Part shown: piece after piece, positions 54,303-63,983 of the stretch | Position numbering within the stretch: the first letter of the stretch is position 1 | How the letters are laid out: each line of letters opens with the position of its first letter | Source: Clostridiales bacterium 1_7_47FAA | Lineage (GTDB): Bacteria; Bacillota; Clostridia; Lachnospirales; Lachnospiraceae | Length of the DNA: 64,000 nt | Assembly: GCA_000155435.1 (NCBI GenBank) | Contig: DS990260.1 | Span: 1,917,831-1,981,830 of the forward strand | Direction: 5' to 3' | The notes under the pieces: model-generated | Seen by the model: only the letters and a program-made list of their open reading frames with translations | The model's database searches: none | What the model was told of the DNA's origin: nothing | Position numbers and translations under genes: made by a program

Positions 54303-55862
54303 ATGACAAAAGAAAAAACCAGGAATAAGTCCCTGTTCAACCGTTTCTTGGACGTAGTGGAACGGGCAGGCAACAAGCTCCCCCATCCAATCGTTCTGTT
54401 CGGCCTCTTCGCCCTGGGCGTGGTGGTCATCTCCGGGCTGCTTCACGCCATGGGCGTTTCCGCGGAAGGCGAATTAATCAACAGCAAAACCGGGGAAGTG
54501 GAACACACCATCGTCACGATCAAAAGCCTGTTCAACACCAGCGGCATTGTCTACATGATGACCAATGCGGTTAAGAACTTCACCGGCTTCGCGCCGCTGG
54601 GCACCGTGCTGGTGGCCATGCTGGGCGTGGGCGTGGCGGAACAGAGCGGCTGGATATCCTCCCTGCTGCGAAAGACCGTGGAAATCACACCGGCAGCCCT
54701 TATCACACCGGTGGTGGTATTCTTAGGATGTATGTCCAATGTGGCGGGGGACGCGGGCTATGTGGTGCTGATTCCCATCGGTGCCCTGATGTTCATGGCT
54801 TACGGCCGTCACCCCATGGCCGGGCTGGCAGCCGCCTTTGCAGGTGTTTCCGGCGGATTCTCGGCCAACCTGCTGGTAGGCACCCTGGATCCCCTGCTCT
54901 CAGGAATCACCAATGAGGCCATCCGCATCGTGGACGCCAATTACACGGTACAGCCCACAGGCAACTGGTTCTTCATGTGCGCCTCCACCTTTGTCATCAC
55001 CATACTTGGCACCATCATAACCGATAAAATCGTGGAACCACGCCTAGGGAAATTTGAAGGCGGGACAGATACCGCCGGTTTCACCTCCAGCTCCATGTCA
55101 CAGGAAGAGAGCAAGGCCCTCAAGACAGCCAACATCGTCCTGGTGGTCATGGTCGTCGGAATGATTGCGCTGCTCATCCCCCAGTCCTCCTTCCTGCGCA
55201 ACCCCGAGACAGGAAGCCTGGTGGACGGCTCTCCCTTCATGGACAGCATCATCATACTGATCGCGCTCTACTTTTTCGTTCCCGCCGTTGTTTACGGCAG
55301 GAAGGCCGGAACCTTTAAGGACCACCGGGACGTATGCGGCTCCATGAGCAAGAGCATGGCTTCCATGAGCACCTATATCTCACTGGTATTCGTGTCATCC
55401 CAGTTCATCAACTATTTTAAATACACCAACATCGGCACCATCATCGCACTGAAGGGCGCCAACTTCTTCGGCGCATCGGGAATCGGGCCAATACCGCTGA
55501 TCATCCTGTTTGTCATCTTCTCCGCATTTGCCAACCTGTTCATGGGTTCTGCCTCTGCGAAGTGGACCATCCTGGCGCCAGTGTTCATTCCCATGTTCAT
55601 GCTCCTTGGCTTCTCACCGGAGCTGACCCAGGTGGCGTACCGTATCGGCGATTCATGTACCAACGTCATCACCCCGCTTATGTCCCAGTTCGCAACCATC
55701 ATCATTTTCGCAAAACGCTACGATGACAATGCGGGAATCGGAACCCTGGTGGCAACCATGCTTCCATACAGCCTGATCTTCCTCATCGGATGGACCATCC
55801 TCCTGGCATTATGGATGGCCTTCGGCCTTCCGCTCGGCCCCGGCGTTTCACTGATGCTGTAG
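54303..55862 (+). CDS. AbgT-family transporter
   Basis: A 519-residue membrane protein with about 12 transmembrane helices. AbgT-family stretches include NKLPHPIVLFGLFALG (about 23-38), LGVGVAEQSGWI and GDSCTNVITPLMSQF near residues 450-464. The family imports p-aminobenzoyl-glutamate or exports sulfonamides. Flanked by an M29-like and an M20 peptidase, it most likely takes up an aminobenzoyl-amino acid or similar amide for hydrolysis. AAGGAGG precedes the start. Confidence 0.9.
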   Translation: MTKEKTRNKSLFNRFLDVVERAGNKLPHPIVLFGLFALGVVVISGLLHAMGVSAEGELINSKTGEVEHTIVTIKSLFNTSGIVYMMTNAVKNFTGFAPLGTVLVAMLGVGVAEQSGWISSLLRKTVEITPAALITPVVVFLGCMSNVAGDAGYVVLIPIGALMFMAYGRHPMAGLAAAFAGVSGGFSANLLVGTLDPLLSGITNEAIRIVDANYTVQPTGNWFFMCASTFVITILGTIITDKIVEPRLGKFEGGTDTAGFTSSSMSQEESKALKTANIVLVVMVVGMIALLIPQSSFLRNPETGSLVDGSPFMDSIIILIALYFFVPAVVYGRKAGTFKDHRDVCGSMSKSMASMSTYISLVFVSSQFINYFKYTNIGTIIALKGANFFGASGIGPIPLIILFVIFSAFANLFMGSASAKWTILAPVFIPMFMLLGFSPELTQVAYRIGDSCTNVITPLMSQFATIIIFAKRYDDNAGIGTLVATMLPYSLIFLIGWTILLALWMAFGLPLGPGVSLML

Positions 55863-55877
55863 GAAAGAGGAATACAT

Positions 55878-57017
55878 ATGGTCAACCGGAATCGATTACT
55901 GGAAACATTCATGGAATATGTCAGGATTGACAGTGAATCAGGAGATGAAAGGGAAATGTGCCTGAAGGTGGAACAGGACCTGAAGGCCCTGGGCGCGGAC
56001 GTGATACGGCAGGGAAATGCACAGGACACCCATTCCAATGGCTGGAACCTGCTGTGCACCCTGAAGGGCAGTCCTGGCCTTCCTCCCCTGATTCTCTCAG
56101 CGCATCTGGATACCGTATCTCCCGGAAAGGGAATCGAACCAGTCCTTGGACAGGACGGCGTCCTGCGCAGCAAAGGCCCCACCATCCTTGGCGGGGACGA
56201 CAAATGCGGGGTAGCGGCCATGGTGGAACTGGCCCGGTCCTTAAAGGACCATCCGGTTCCCCACCGCACGGTCCAGCTTATCTTCACGGTGGGGGAGGAA
56301 AGCGGACAGTACGGGGCAAAGGCCCTGGAAAAAGACCGTTCCCTCCTGGAAACGGGTAATGCCCTGGTGCTGGACTCCAGCGGTCCCCCAGGGCGCATGG
56401 TCATCTCCGCCCCGGGCCACGCCGTAGTCCGGGCCGTGATTACCGGCAAGGCTTCCCATGCAGGCAACCGCCCCCTGGAAGGAATCAGCGCCATCACCAC
56501 GGCTGCCCGGGCCGTGGCTGCCATGAAGCTGGGGAAGGTGGATGAGGAGACCACTGCCAACATCGGAACACTCAGCGCCGTGGGAGCCACCAATGTGGTA
56601 AACCCCCGCACGGAATTCATTGCCGAGGCCAGAAGCCGGAACAAGGAAAAGCTCAAGGCCCAGACAGACCATATGACGGACTGCCTGAAAGCTGCCTGCC
56701 ATGAATCCGGCGCGGCGCTGGATTATGAAATTGAACATTTATATGAAGGGTTCGATATCCCGGAGGACCATCCCTTCTTATTGGAGCTGTCAGGGATATT
56801 CCGCTCCATGGGCATTTCCCCCTTCACCGCCTCCTCCGGCGGGGGCAGTGATGCCAACGCACTGAACGCCATGGGAATCATGGCCGTGAACCTGGGCGTG
56901 GGGATGACCAGGGGGCATTCAACGGAGGAGGAGCTGGCAGAGACAGACCTGTATGATACGGCGCGGTTTCTGTGGGAGGCAGCCATATTTCACGGGCACG
57001 CCTCCGGCCTGGGCTGA
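55878..57017 (+). CDS. M20-family zinc peptidase (PepT-like)
   Basis: A 379-residue aminoacylase/peptidase. Zinc ligands and catalytic residues occur in SAHLDTV (about 74-80), GGDDKCG (about 104-110), GEESG with the catalytic Glu (about 137-141) and the downstream dimerisation segment GKASHAGNRP. It cleaves a small peptide or amidated amino acid. Its position after an AbgT transporter parallels the abgAB-abgT arrangement, though only one M20 subunit is present. Confidence 0.9.
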   Translation: MVNRNRLLETFMEYVRIDSESGDEREMCLKVEQDLKALGADVIRQGNAQDTHSNGWNLLCTLKGSPGLPPLILSAHLDTVSPGKGIEPVLGQDGVLRSKGPTILGGDDKCGVAAMVELARSLKDHPVPHRTVQLIFTVGEESGQYGAKALEKDRSLLETGNALVLDSSGPPGRMVISAPGHAVVRAVITGKASHAGNRPLEGISAITTAARAVAAMKLGKVDEETTANIGTLSAVGATNVVNPRTEFIAEARSRNKEKLKAQTDHMTDCLKAACHESGAALDYEIEHLYEGFDIPEDHPFLLELSGIFRSMGISPFTASSGGGSDANALNAMGIMAVNLGVGMTRGHSTEEELAETDLYDTARFLWEAAIFHGHASGLG

Positions 57018-57053
57018 GCCACATTTCCCAGGCAAGCCCTGCCAGTCCGGCCA

Positions 57054-57992
57054 TCACGCGGCGCTGTAAGCCGCAATCCCGATAAAGAACACCACGGTCA
57101 TCAGCGTACCCACGGAGAGGGTGGTGGATATATAGGCCCCATCCTCCCCCGTGTCCGCAAACAGCGGTATGATAAAGGGCGCGGGCAGGGCGTACATCAG
57201 CAGCATTGCCATGAAAAGCTCCTTATCAAAGGGAGTTACCGTGAATATGACGGCGCTGCCCGCCGCCAATACCGCTGCCAGCACTGCCAGGCGGAGCAAG
57301 ACCGTCTTCACCACCGGGGCCATCAGCTCCCGTCTAAGTTCCAGCTCATATCCCACCACAATCAGGATCACGCCCGCGGTGGGCGCCGTGATGAAGTCAA
57401 TGAGACTTGTCACGATTCCTCCCATCTGCGAGCCAAGGATTATTCTTCCGGCTCCCGACACCCCCAGTATGATGCCTGCCGCCATGCCCAGGCACGCCTT
57501 ATTGGACACAAGGCTGGCAACCACGTCCCGCGCCCCTGTCTTCTGCCCGTCCGTAATCTTAAGGGCCGACAGGTACACCGTGTACGCAAACACGGTCTGG
57601 CCGATATCAACCGTCGCAAACACGGAGGTTGCGCCGCTGCCCCCAATCAGGGCAAAGAGCGCGTATCCCAGCATCCCGCCCTCTGCCGAACTGAGCAGGA
57701 AGGGCATGAAACGGTCATATGGCTTCACAAACCGCCTGGTCAGGAAACCAAATCCCAGGGCAATGCCAAATCCCGCATAGACCACCGCAAACACAAGCAG
57801 CACCCTCATACTGTAGGAGGCCGTCAGAAATGCGTTGAAAAGCACCACCGGCAGGGTGATGTTCCCAATCAGGCCCTTCAGCCCGGCCAGCCCCTTGTCG
57901 TCAATATACTGTTTTTTCCTGCACAGGCATCCCAGGCCAATCATGGCAATCACGGGCGCCACCATCTGGGCTATTTTTAAAGCCAGTTCCAT
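57054..57992 (-). CDS. Auxin efflux carrier (AEC) family permease
   Basis: A 312-residue membrane protein with ten predicted helices. Family signs are the split repeat with GNITLPVVLFNAFL (about 40-53) and MLLMYALPAPFIIPLFA near the C-terminus. AEC members move malate, malonate or other organic acids. The ATG at 57992 follows GGGGGGATG. It is convergent with the M20 peptidase gene and has no partner genes. Confidence 0.82.
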   Translation of the reverse strand: MELALKIAQMVAPVIAMIGLGCLCRKKQYIDDKGLAGLKGLIGNITLPVVLFNAFLTASYSMRVLLVFAVVYAGFGIALGFGFLTRRFVKPYDRFMPFLLSSAEGGMLGYALFALIGGSGATSVFATVDIGQTVFAYTVYLSALKITDGQKTGARDVVASLVSNKACLGMAAGIILGVSGAGRIILGSQMGGIVTSLIDFITAPTAGVILIVVGYELELRRELMAPVVKTVLLRLAVLAAVLAAGSAVIFTVTPFDKELFMAMLLMYALPAPFIIPLFADTGEDGAYISTTLSVGTLMTVVFFIGIAAYSAA

Positions 57993-58026
57993 TTTCCATC
58001 CCCCCATTTTCCTAAAATCCTGAAAC

Positions 58027-58054
58027 AAAAGGCAGGCCAACAACGCAGCCTGCC
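58027..58054 (-). terminator. Terminator of the lsr operon
   Basis: On the minus strand GGCAGGC pairs with GCCTGCC and is followed by TTTTGTTTC. It lies about 70 bp after the lsrF stop codon. Confidence 0.85.
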
Positions 58055-58123
58055 TTTTTTAACCAGCGGATCCGAATCCTTTTCATGTCTCAGGGCACCT
58101 TCCAACCGCGCCCCAGCCACCCT

Positions 58124-59002
58124 TTAGTGGATTGCATCCTCAAAGAATTCATATGCTTCCTTATCCGTAAATCCTTCATGCACAATCTTGCCGATGGCTG
58201 CCGCCATCTCCAGGGAATGGGTGCTCTGGAAGATGTTCCTTCCCATATCCACACCGCGCGCCCCTCCGCTGATTGCGTTGTAGGCCAGGGTCAGGGCTTC
58301 CTTCTCCGGAAGCTTCTTGCCGCCTGCCACTACAATGGGTACCGGGCAGGCCGCCACTATCTCTTCAAAGTTCTCACAGTAATAGGTCTTGATGATATTG
58401 GCGCCCATCTCTGCAACAATACGGGTAGCCAGCTTAAAGAACCGGTCCGTGCGCTCCATCTGTTTGCCAACAGCCACAACGCCCATGGTCGGGATGCTGT
58501 ATCTCATTCCCAGGTTGATTGCCTTAGAAAGGTTCTCAATGCTGGACAGCTGTCCGTCCGCGCCGATAAAGGTCTGGATGGCCATACAGTCTGCATTCAT
58601 GCGGATTGCGTCTTCGATGTCAACAGCCAGGATCTCATGGGATAAATCATCGTTGAGCATGGAGGAACCGGAAGTGGAACGCAGGGCAATGCCCTTGCCG
58701 CAGTCCGGTGACACGCAGGAGCGCAGTGCCCCCCTGGTGCCCATCAGCACATCCACGTAAGGAACCAGCTTGGGAATCACCAGGTCCAGACGCTCCAGGC
58801 CCGCGGTCGACCCCATGAAATATCCATGGTCAAATGCAAACATTACCGTATTGCCGCTTTTGGGGTTAAAAATGTTGGACAGATGTTTCTTCATGCCCCA
58901 GTCCAGATGATTGGCCCCCTTCACATAGAATCCTTCATTATTGGCAAAAGGAACGTCCACGTGATAATCCTTTGCAACCTTTACGCCTTCCAAATCAGCC
59001 AT
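58124..59002 (-). CDS. lsrF: LsrF-like phospho-AI-2 thiolase/aldolase
   Basis: A 292-residue class I aldolase-fold protein. FAFDHGYFMGSTAGLERLD near 57-75, the Lys in GANIIKTYYCENF (about 200) and GARGVDMGRNIFQS near 255-268 match LsrF. LsrF cleaves 3-hydroxy-5-phosphonooxypentane-2,4-dione with CoA, the last step of AI-2 breakdown. ATG 59002 has AAGGAG ten bases upstream. It is last in the operon. LsrG, which makes its substrate, is not encoded in this window. Confidence 0.88.
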   Translation of the reverse strand: MADLEGVKVAKDYHVDVPFANNEGFYVKGANHLDWGMKKHLSNIFNPKSGNTVMFAFDHGYFMGSTAGLERLDLVIPKLVPYVDVLMGTRGALRSCVSPDCGKGIALRSTSGSSMLNDDLSHEILAVDIEDAIRMNADCMAIQTFIGADGQLSSIENLSKAINLGMRYSIPTMGVVAVGKQMERTDRFFKLATRIVAEMGANIIKTYYCENFEEIVAACPVPIVVAGGKKLPEKEALTLAYNAISGGARGVDMGRNIFQSTHSLEMAAAIGKIVHEGFTDKEAYEFFEDAIH

Positions 59003-59064
59003 AATCAAAAATCTCCTTCCAAGTCTTTTCTTACAGTTTAATCAATTTTGTCCTATTTTTCAAC

Positions 59065-60249
59065 TTAGAAGTTATAATCGTTCATGTTGTCTGCGTTGAA
59101 TACGGTACGCTCAGGCAGCAGCACAACGCCATTGTTGACTTCTGCTGTGGATGCGCCTTCAACCAGGCAGTCATTTGGCATAACTTCTACTTCACCGATG
59201 CTGGGGATATCAATCTTGTCGCCTACATGTACTTCGTTGCCTGCTGCAAGGTAAGCTGCAAGGTAGCATCCCATTGCGCCCTGTACGCCGCAGTCCCAAA
59301 GGCCCCACTGCTCAATCACGCCAGCTGCGCAGTAATCCTTGATGGACATTGGGGAAGCAAAACCGGTAATTGTAACGTCATCCTTTGTAAGGCCCTTGTT
59401 CTGGGCAGCTTTACACTGTCCGGGAAGCGCGGTGGAGTCGTTACAGATGATCAGGTCAATATCAGAGTGTGCTTCCAGGATGGATGCGCCGATGGAAACA
59501 GCCTTCTCTGCATCCTGCTCTGAGTAATAGTTATCAGGAGCTACATTTTCCCAGTTGGGGAAGTTTTCCTTGATATAGGCTTCGCCTGCAACCTGCCAGG
59601 AGTTCTGGTCAGCAACCGTTGCCTGTGAATAATGCCAGCAGTACTTAATTGTATCAGCCTTTACGTCCTTGCCGCGGTTGGTTAAGGAATCAGCGCCCAT
59701 GTCAACCAGCATCTTGCCTAACAGGTCCGGTGTTCCCTGGCTTACCATCAGGGTACGGGCCGTATCGGAAACGTCTGAATCCCATGTAACAACGGTTACG
59801 CCTGCATCCTTTGCCTCTGTCAGGGCTGAATCCAGTCCGGTGGCATCCACGGAAGATACACAGATTGCATCCACGCCGCTGGCAATTGCGTTGTTGATTA
59901 CATTTACCTGGTCTGCAACCGCCGCGTTGGCGCTGCCCTGGTAATCAACGGTAAAGCCCCACTCCTTGGAGTATTCCTGGGCGCCGTTATTAGCGGACTC
60001 GAAGAATGCATTGCCGGTCAGCTTGGGGATGAATGCAACGGTCAGGCCGGATACGTCCGCGCCTGCTGCCGGAGCCTCAGCTGCAGTCTCTTCCTTTTTC
60101 TCTTCCGCCTTTGTCTCAGCTGCCTCTGCCTTTGTCTCAGCCGCTGTTGTGGGCGCTGCCGTTGTAGGGGTGCTTCCACCGCCGCCGCAGCCTGCCAGTG
60201 AAACGGTCATTGCTCCTGCGAGAACCACTGATAACAATTTTTTCTTCAT
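59065..60249 (-). CDS. lsrB: LsrB-like AI-2 binding lipoprotein
   Basis: A 394-residue lipoprotein, lipobox LAGC at about 21 and an Ala/Glu/Thr-rich linker to about 65. The binding domain aligns with enteric LsrB along its length, ending LLPERTVFNADN. Equivalents of the six AI-2 contact residues are Lys76, Asp157, Asp214, Gln215, Asn270 and Ser272. The first four match, and the last two replace Pro and Ala of Salmonella LsrB. It captures AI-2 or a related furanosyl sugar for the two permeases. ATG 60249 follows AAGGAGG. Confidence 0.9.
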   Translation of the reverse strand: MKKKLLSVVLAGAMTVSLAGCGGGGSTPTTAAPTTAAETKAEAAETKAEEKKEETAAEAPAAGADVSGLTVAFIPKLTGNAFFESANNGAQEYSKEWGFTVDYQGSANAAVADQVNVINNAIASGVDAICVSSVDATGLDSALTEAKDAGVTVVTWDSDVSDTARTLMVSQGTPDLLGKMLVDMGADSLTNRGKDVKADTIKYCWHYSQATVADQNSWQVAGEAYIKENFPNWENVAPDNYYSEQDAEKAVSIGASILEAHSDIDLIICNDSTALPGQCKAAQNKGLTKDDVTITGFASPMSIKDYCAAGVIEQWGLWDCGVQGAMGCYLAAYLAAGNEVHVGDKIDIPSIGEVEVMPNDCLVEGASTAEVNNGVVLLPERTVFNADNMNDYNF

Positions 60250-60331
60250 AATCTTGTTCCTCCTTAATAAATTATTATAGTTTTTTTGCATGTTCGTATT
60301 TACAGGGAAATCCTGTTCCCATAATACCTTT

Positions 60332-61321
60332 TTATTTTTTCTTTTTATGGACCAGCGCGATGATCTTCTGGTTATTCACCAGGGATCGTCCGATGACCAC
60401 CACAAGCAGGATCAGGCCCACCGGGATATCCAGATACTGCTGGCTTACCTTAAAGCAGAGGGGAAGCCCGAACCTTAAGACGCCGATTACCACCGCTGCC
60501 AGGGCTGTTCCAAGGACACTTCCCTTGCCGCCCGTGCTCAGGGTTCCTCCCAGCACCACCGCCGTGATGATGGGCATGGTCAGGGTTGCGCCGATGTCGC
60601 TCTTGGCCGTTCCCAGATAGGAGGTCAGGACAATGCCTGCGACCGCCGCGCTCATGGCGGACAGCACATAGGTGCTGAGGATGACCAGCCTGCTGTTGAT
60701 GCCTGAATACTCGGCCGCATTCTGGTTCACGCCGATGAGGAAGATCTGCCGTCCGTACTTGGTCTTATGAAGCAATATGTAAGCAATGACGGCCAGGGCC
60801 AGGAAAATGAGCACCTGGTTGGGTATGACGCCGAACAGCTTAAACTTGGTAATCCTTATAAAGCTGTCAGGAAACCCGTTAATGCCTTTGTAGCTTTCCG
60901 TGGCTGACAGGTTGGATACCAGCAGCGCAAGGCCGGAGAACAGGAAGCTGCCACCCAGCGTTACCACCATGGGCTGGACCCCGCAGTAGGCCACGAAGTA
61001 TCCGGAAAGGGCGCCGCACAGCGCTGCCACCACGATTCCAAGAAGGGCTGCCGCCCAGATGTTAAGTCCCCAGTCCTGCCAGGACACGCCCAGGACAATG
61101 GAGGTCAGGCCCACAATGGAACCGGCCTGTATATCGATTCCTCCTGTAATCATTACAAAGGTAACGAACAGGGAAATGATACAGATGGAAATCATATCAT
61201 TGATGCTCCCGAACAACACCCGGGGCATCAGGAACTTGCTGTTAGCTGTTGCGAATATGATGAACTCAAGGACCAGGATACAGAGCAGGACGGTCTCCCA
61301 GCTTTTAAATGCCTTTTTCAT
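60332..61321 (-). CDS. lsrD: Lsr-type ABC permease (LsrD-like)
   Basis: A 329-residue permease of the ribose/AI-2 family with about nine hydrophobic segments. ISLFVTFVMITGGIDIQAGSIVG (near 50-70) and the cytoplasmic loop GGTLSTGGKGS are family motifs. It forms the import channel with the neighbouring permease. Its start overlaps the stop of the upstream permease gene by four bases. Confidence 0.88.
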   Translation of the reverse strand: MKKAFKSWETVLLCILVLEFIIFATANSKFLMPRVLFGSINDMISICIISLFVTFVMITGGIDIQAGSIVGLTSIVLGVSWQDWGLNIWAAALLGIVVAALCGALSGYFVAYCGVQPMVVTLGGSFLFSGLALLVSNLSATESYKGINGFPDSFIRITKFKLFGVIPNQVLIFLALAVIAYILLHKTKYGRQIFLIGVNQNAAEYSGINSRLVILSTYVLSAMSAAVAGIVLTSYLGTAKSDIGATLTMPIITAVVLGGTLSTGGKGSVLGTALAAVVIGVLRFGLPLCFKVSQQYLDIPVGLILLVVVIGRSLVNNQKIIALVHKKKK

Positions 61322-62337
61322 GACTGAACCCCTCCTTTTTTATCAGCATCCGCCGCTGTCCTTGCTGACAGTATGTGGTGCCGGTTCTTCAGGATGGCCC
61401 TGTTCTGCGTTACGGTATTGATGACCACGATGGTAATCAGCAGGATGCCTGTAATGGTATTGTCGTAATCAGAGGAGAAGCCCAGGAATACAAGGATCCT
61501 GCTGATACTGGACATGATGATGGCGCCGATGGACGCGCCGATCAGGCTTCCCTGTCCTCCTGTCAGTGCAATGCCTCCCAGGACACAGGCCGCGATTGCC
61601 TTCATCTCATAGCTGTTGCCCGCGGTGGGCGTTATGAAGCCGATCCGGGAGGTGTAAATCATGCCTGCCGCGGCAGCAAATATACCGCTCAGTATGTAAG
61701 CCATGATTTTGGTCTGGGTTGCGGGTATGCCTACAAGGGTGGCGCCTGCCGCGTTGTCCCCCACGGCAATGAAGTATTTGCCCTTCTTGGTCTGTGTCAG
61801 TATCAGATGGCCTGCAACCACAATCAGGATGGTCACCGCGTAAAAGGTGGTGAGCTGCCCGGCTATCAGGGTATTGGACATCCTTGTATACTCGGCGGGA
61901 AGGTTCTCCACCCACGCCCCCTTTGTATACACATAAATCAGTCCGCGCACCACGCCGTTGACGCCAAGGGTAAATATAAGGGATGGGATCTGAAGCACGG
62001 AAACCCCAAATCCATTGACAAACCCTATCACTGCCCCGATGGCCAGCGCTGCCAGTATGGCTGCCAGCCAGTTGGATCCGTCCCTCAGCAGGGTTGCCCC
62101 CACTGCGGCGGACATGCCCAGGGTGGCGCCCACCGATACATCAATCTCTCCCGTAAGGATGACAAAGGCGCTGCCCACTGCCAGCAATGTAAACACCACG
62201 CTGTCGTTAAAGCAGTTTAAGATGGATGTGGGCTGCCAGAAAGCCGGGTTTACACATCCCACAATGAATATCAATGCTGCCAGAAATAGAAAACTGCTCA
62301 TTTCATGGGATTTGATTATCTTTTTCATTTGATTCAT
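61318..62337 (-). CDS. lsrC: Lsr-type ABC permease (LsrC-like)
   Basis: A 339-residue permease with about nine hydrophobic segments. AFVILTGEIDVSVGATLGMSAA (about 52-72) and GGIALTGGQGSLIGA near 255-269 are shared by LsrC and RbsC. ATG 62337 lies four bases after GGAG. It pairs with LsrD. The gene follows lsrA by 16 bp. Confidence 0.88.
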   Translation of the reverse strand: MNQMKKIIKSHEMSSFLFLAALIFIVGCVNPAFWQPTSILNCFNDSVVFTLLAVGSAFVILTGEIDVSVGATLGMSAAVGATLLRDGSNWLAAILAALAIGAVIGFVNGFGVSVLQIPSLIFTLGVNGVVRGLIYVYTKGAWVENLPAEYTRMSNTLIAGQLTTFYAVTILIVVAGHLILTQTKKGKYFIAVGDNAAGATLVGIPATQTKIMAYILSGIFAAAAGMIYTSRIGFITPTAGNSYEMKAIAACVLGGIALTGGQGSLIGASIGAIIMSSISRILVFLGFSSDYDNTITGILLITIVVINTVTQNRAILKNRHHILSARTAADADKKGGVQS

Positions 62338-62353
62338 GTCTCTCCACCTGCTT

Positions 62354-63877
62354 TCATTCTTCTGCCACACCAAAGGATGCTGCCATCAGGCTGGCCTGGC
62401 TGATTTCCGCCTTGGACAGTTCTCCCTTGATACGCCCGGAAAATACCACCACTGCCCGGTCGGAAAGCTCCACGATTTCTTCCATATCAGAAGATATCAG
62501 CATGATTGCCACGCCCTGGGCCTTCAGTTTATGAATAATGGAATACACATCGCCCCTGGCCGCGGCGTCAATGCCACGGGTAGGCTCATCCAGGATGACC
62601 AGCTTGGGGTTGGTGGAAAGTGACCTTCCGATAACGATTTTCTGCTGGTTTCCTCCGGAAAGGCTTCCGGCCGTCTGGTCCTGGCCCGTTACCTTGATAC
62701 GGAAATCATCGATGTAGCGCTGAGCAACCTCCCTTTCCGCTTTCCGGTCCAGGAAAAACCCGCCCATCTTCTTATCCATTAATAAGGAAGACGTTGTGTT
62801 GGCTGCCACGTCGCTGATGCCGAACAGACCGTTCAGCCGCCTGTCCTCAGGCACGTAATTGATGCCTGCCTTCAGCACCTCTGCCGTGGAAAGACCGGTT
62901 ACATCCTTACCGTCCAGGATTGCCTTTCCTTTTAAGACCTTATCCCTTCCGAATATGGTGGTGGCCAGCTCCGTACGTCCGGCGCCCACCACTCCGGCCA
63001 CTCCCAGCACCTCGCCGGGGTATACCTTCAGGTTCACGTCCTCGAATCCGTATCCGGAATAATGCTGCAGTTCAAACACCGGCTTCAGGCCTTCATAGTG
63101 AATGGCCCCGGCCGCGTCCTTGCCGTCCTTTAATTCAGATTCATCCATATTGGGAGGAAGGAGTCCCTTTACCAGCATCTCCCTGGAAAAATCAGCAACG
63201 CGTCCTTTTAATGTAATGATACCATCCCTCATGATTGCCACATGGGTTGCTATCTGGAACACCTCCGCCAGACGGTGGGTTATGTAGATAATCCCAATGC
63301 CCTTCTTCTTCAAATCCTCCACTATCTTAAAAAGGCTTTCCACTTCGTCAAATGTCAGGGCGCTGGTAGGTTCATCCAGAATCAATACCCTTGCGTTCCT
63401 TAAAAGCCCTCTCAGCAGCTCAACCAGCTGCTGCTCTGCAATGGAAAGGCTCATGGCCTTCCTGGTCAGGTCCAGGTGCCAGCCAATGTCATCCATAATC
63501 TGGATCAGCCGCTTCCTTAAGGGACCTGTCTTTTCCTTGAAACCAATCAGCACGTTCTCCTCAACCGTCATGTTGGGAAAAAGCATGGGTTCCTGGGGTA
63601 CCATGTAGACCCCTTTTGCAAGTATGACCGAAGGTTTGAAGGTACTTATCTTCCCGCCTGCAATCACAAGCTCCCCTTCGTCGGGCTGGTAGATACCCAT
63701 GATGATCTTCATCAGGGTGCTCTTTCCAGCACCGTTCCCACCTATCAAAGCCAGCACCTCGCCCTTACCAACATCCAGGTCAATTCCTTTTAAAACTGCG
63801 TTTAAGCCAAATGTCTTAAAGACGCCGCGGGCAGAAAGCAGCATGTCTTTTGAATCACATGTTCCTGCTTGACTCAT
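62354..63877 (-). CDS. lsrA: Lsr-type double ATPase (LsrA-like)
   Basis: A 507-residue protein with two ABC ATPase domains. The first has Walker A GGNGAGKST (about 42-50) and Walker B ILILDEPTSAL, with the unusual signature SIAEQQLVE. The second has GVVGAGRTE, LSGGNQQK and VILDEPTRGID. This duplicated form is standard for sugar and AI-2 importers. ATG 63877 has AGGAGG six bases upstream. It is the first gene of the operon. Confidence 0.9.
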   Translation of the reverse strand: MSQAGTCDSKDMLLSARGVFKTFGLNAVLKGIDLDVGKGEVLALIGGNGAGKSTLMKIIMGIYQPDEGELVIAGGKISTFKPSVILAKGVYMVPQEPMLFPNMTVEENVLIGFKEKTGPLRKRLIQIMDDIGWHLDLTRKAMSLSIAEQQLVELLRGLLRNARVLILDEPTSALTFDEVESLFKIVEDLKKKGIGIIYITHRLAEVFQIATHVAIMRDGIITLKGRVADFSREMLVKGLLPPNMDESELKDGKDAAGAIHYEGLKPVFELQHYSGYGFEDVNLKVYPGEVLGVAGVVGAGRTELATTIFGRDKVLKGKAILDGKDVTGLSTAEVLKAGINYVPEDRRLNGLFGISDVAANTTSSLLMDKKMGGFFLDRKAEREVAQRYIDDFRIKVTGQDQTAGSLSGGNQQKIVIGRSLSTNPKLVILDEPTRGIDAAARGDVYSIIHKLKAQGVAIMLISSDMEEIVELSDRAVVVFSGRIKGELSKAEISQASLMAASFGVAEE

Positions 63878-63935
63878 GTTTACCCTCCTTAGCGCATCTG
63901 TATTTATCGTTTTTGATATTTTTGTTTGTTGATAA

Positions 63936-63953
63936 AACATTTGTAACACTTGT
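63936..63953. promoter_or_regulatory. Direct repeats after the lsr promoter
   Basis: AACATTTGT and AACACTTGT stand head to tail just downstream of the -10 box. They could be the operator of an LsrR-like repressor, which is not encoded in this window. Confidence 0.45.
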
Positions 63954-63954
63954 A

Positions 63955-63983
63955 AGTATACGGGAATGACATAAGTTTGTCAA
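63955..63983 (-). promoter_or_regulatory. Strong promoter of the lsr operon
   Basis: On the minus strand TTGACA (63983-63978) and TATACT (63960-63955) are exactly 17 bp apart, about 80 bp before lsrA. Confidence 0.85.
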
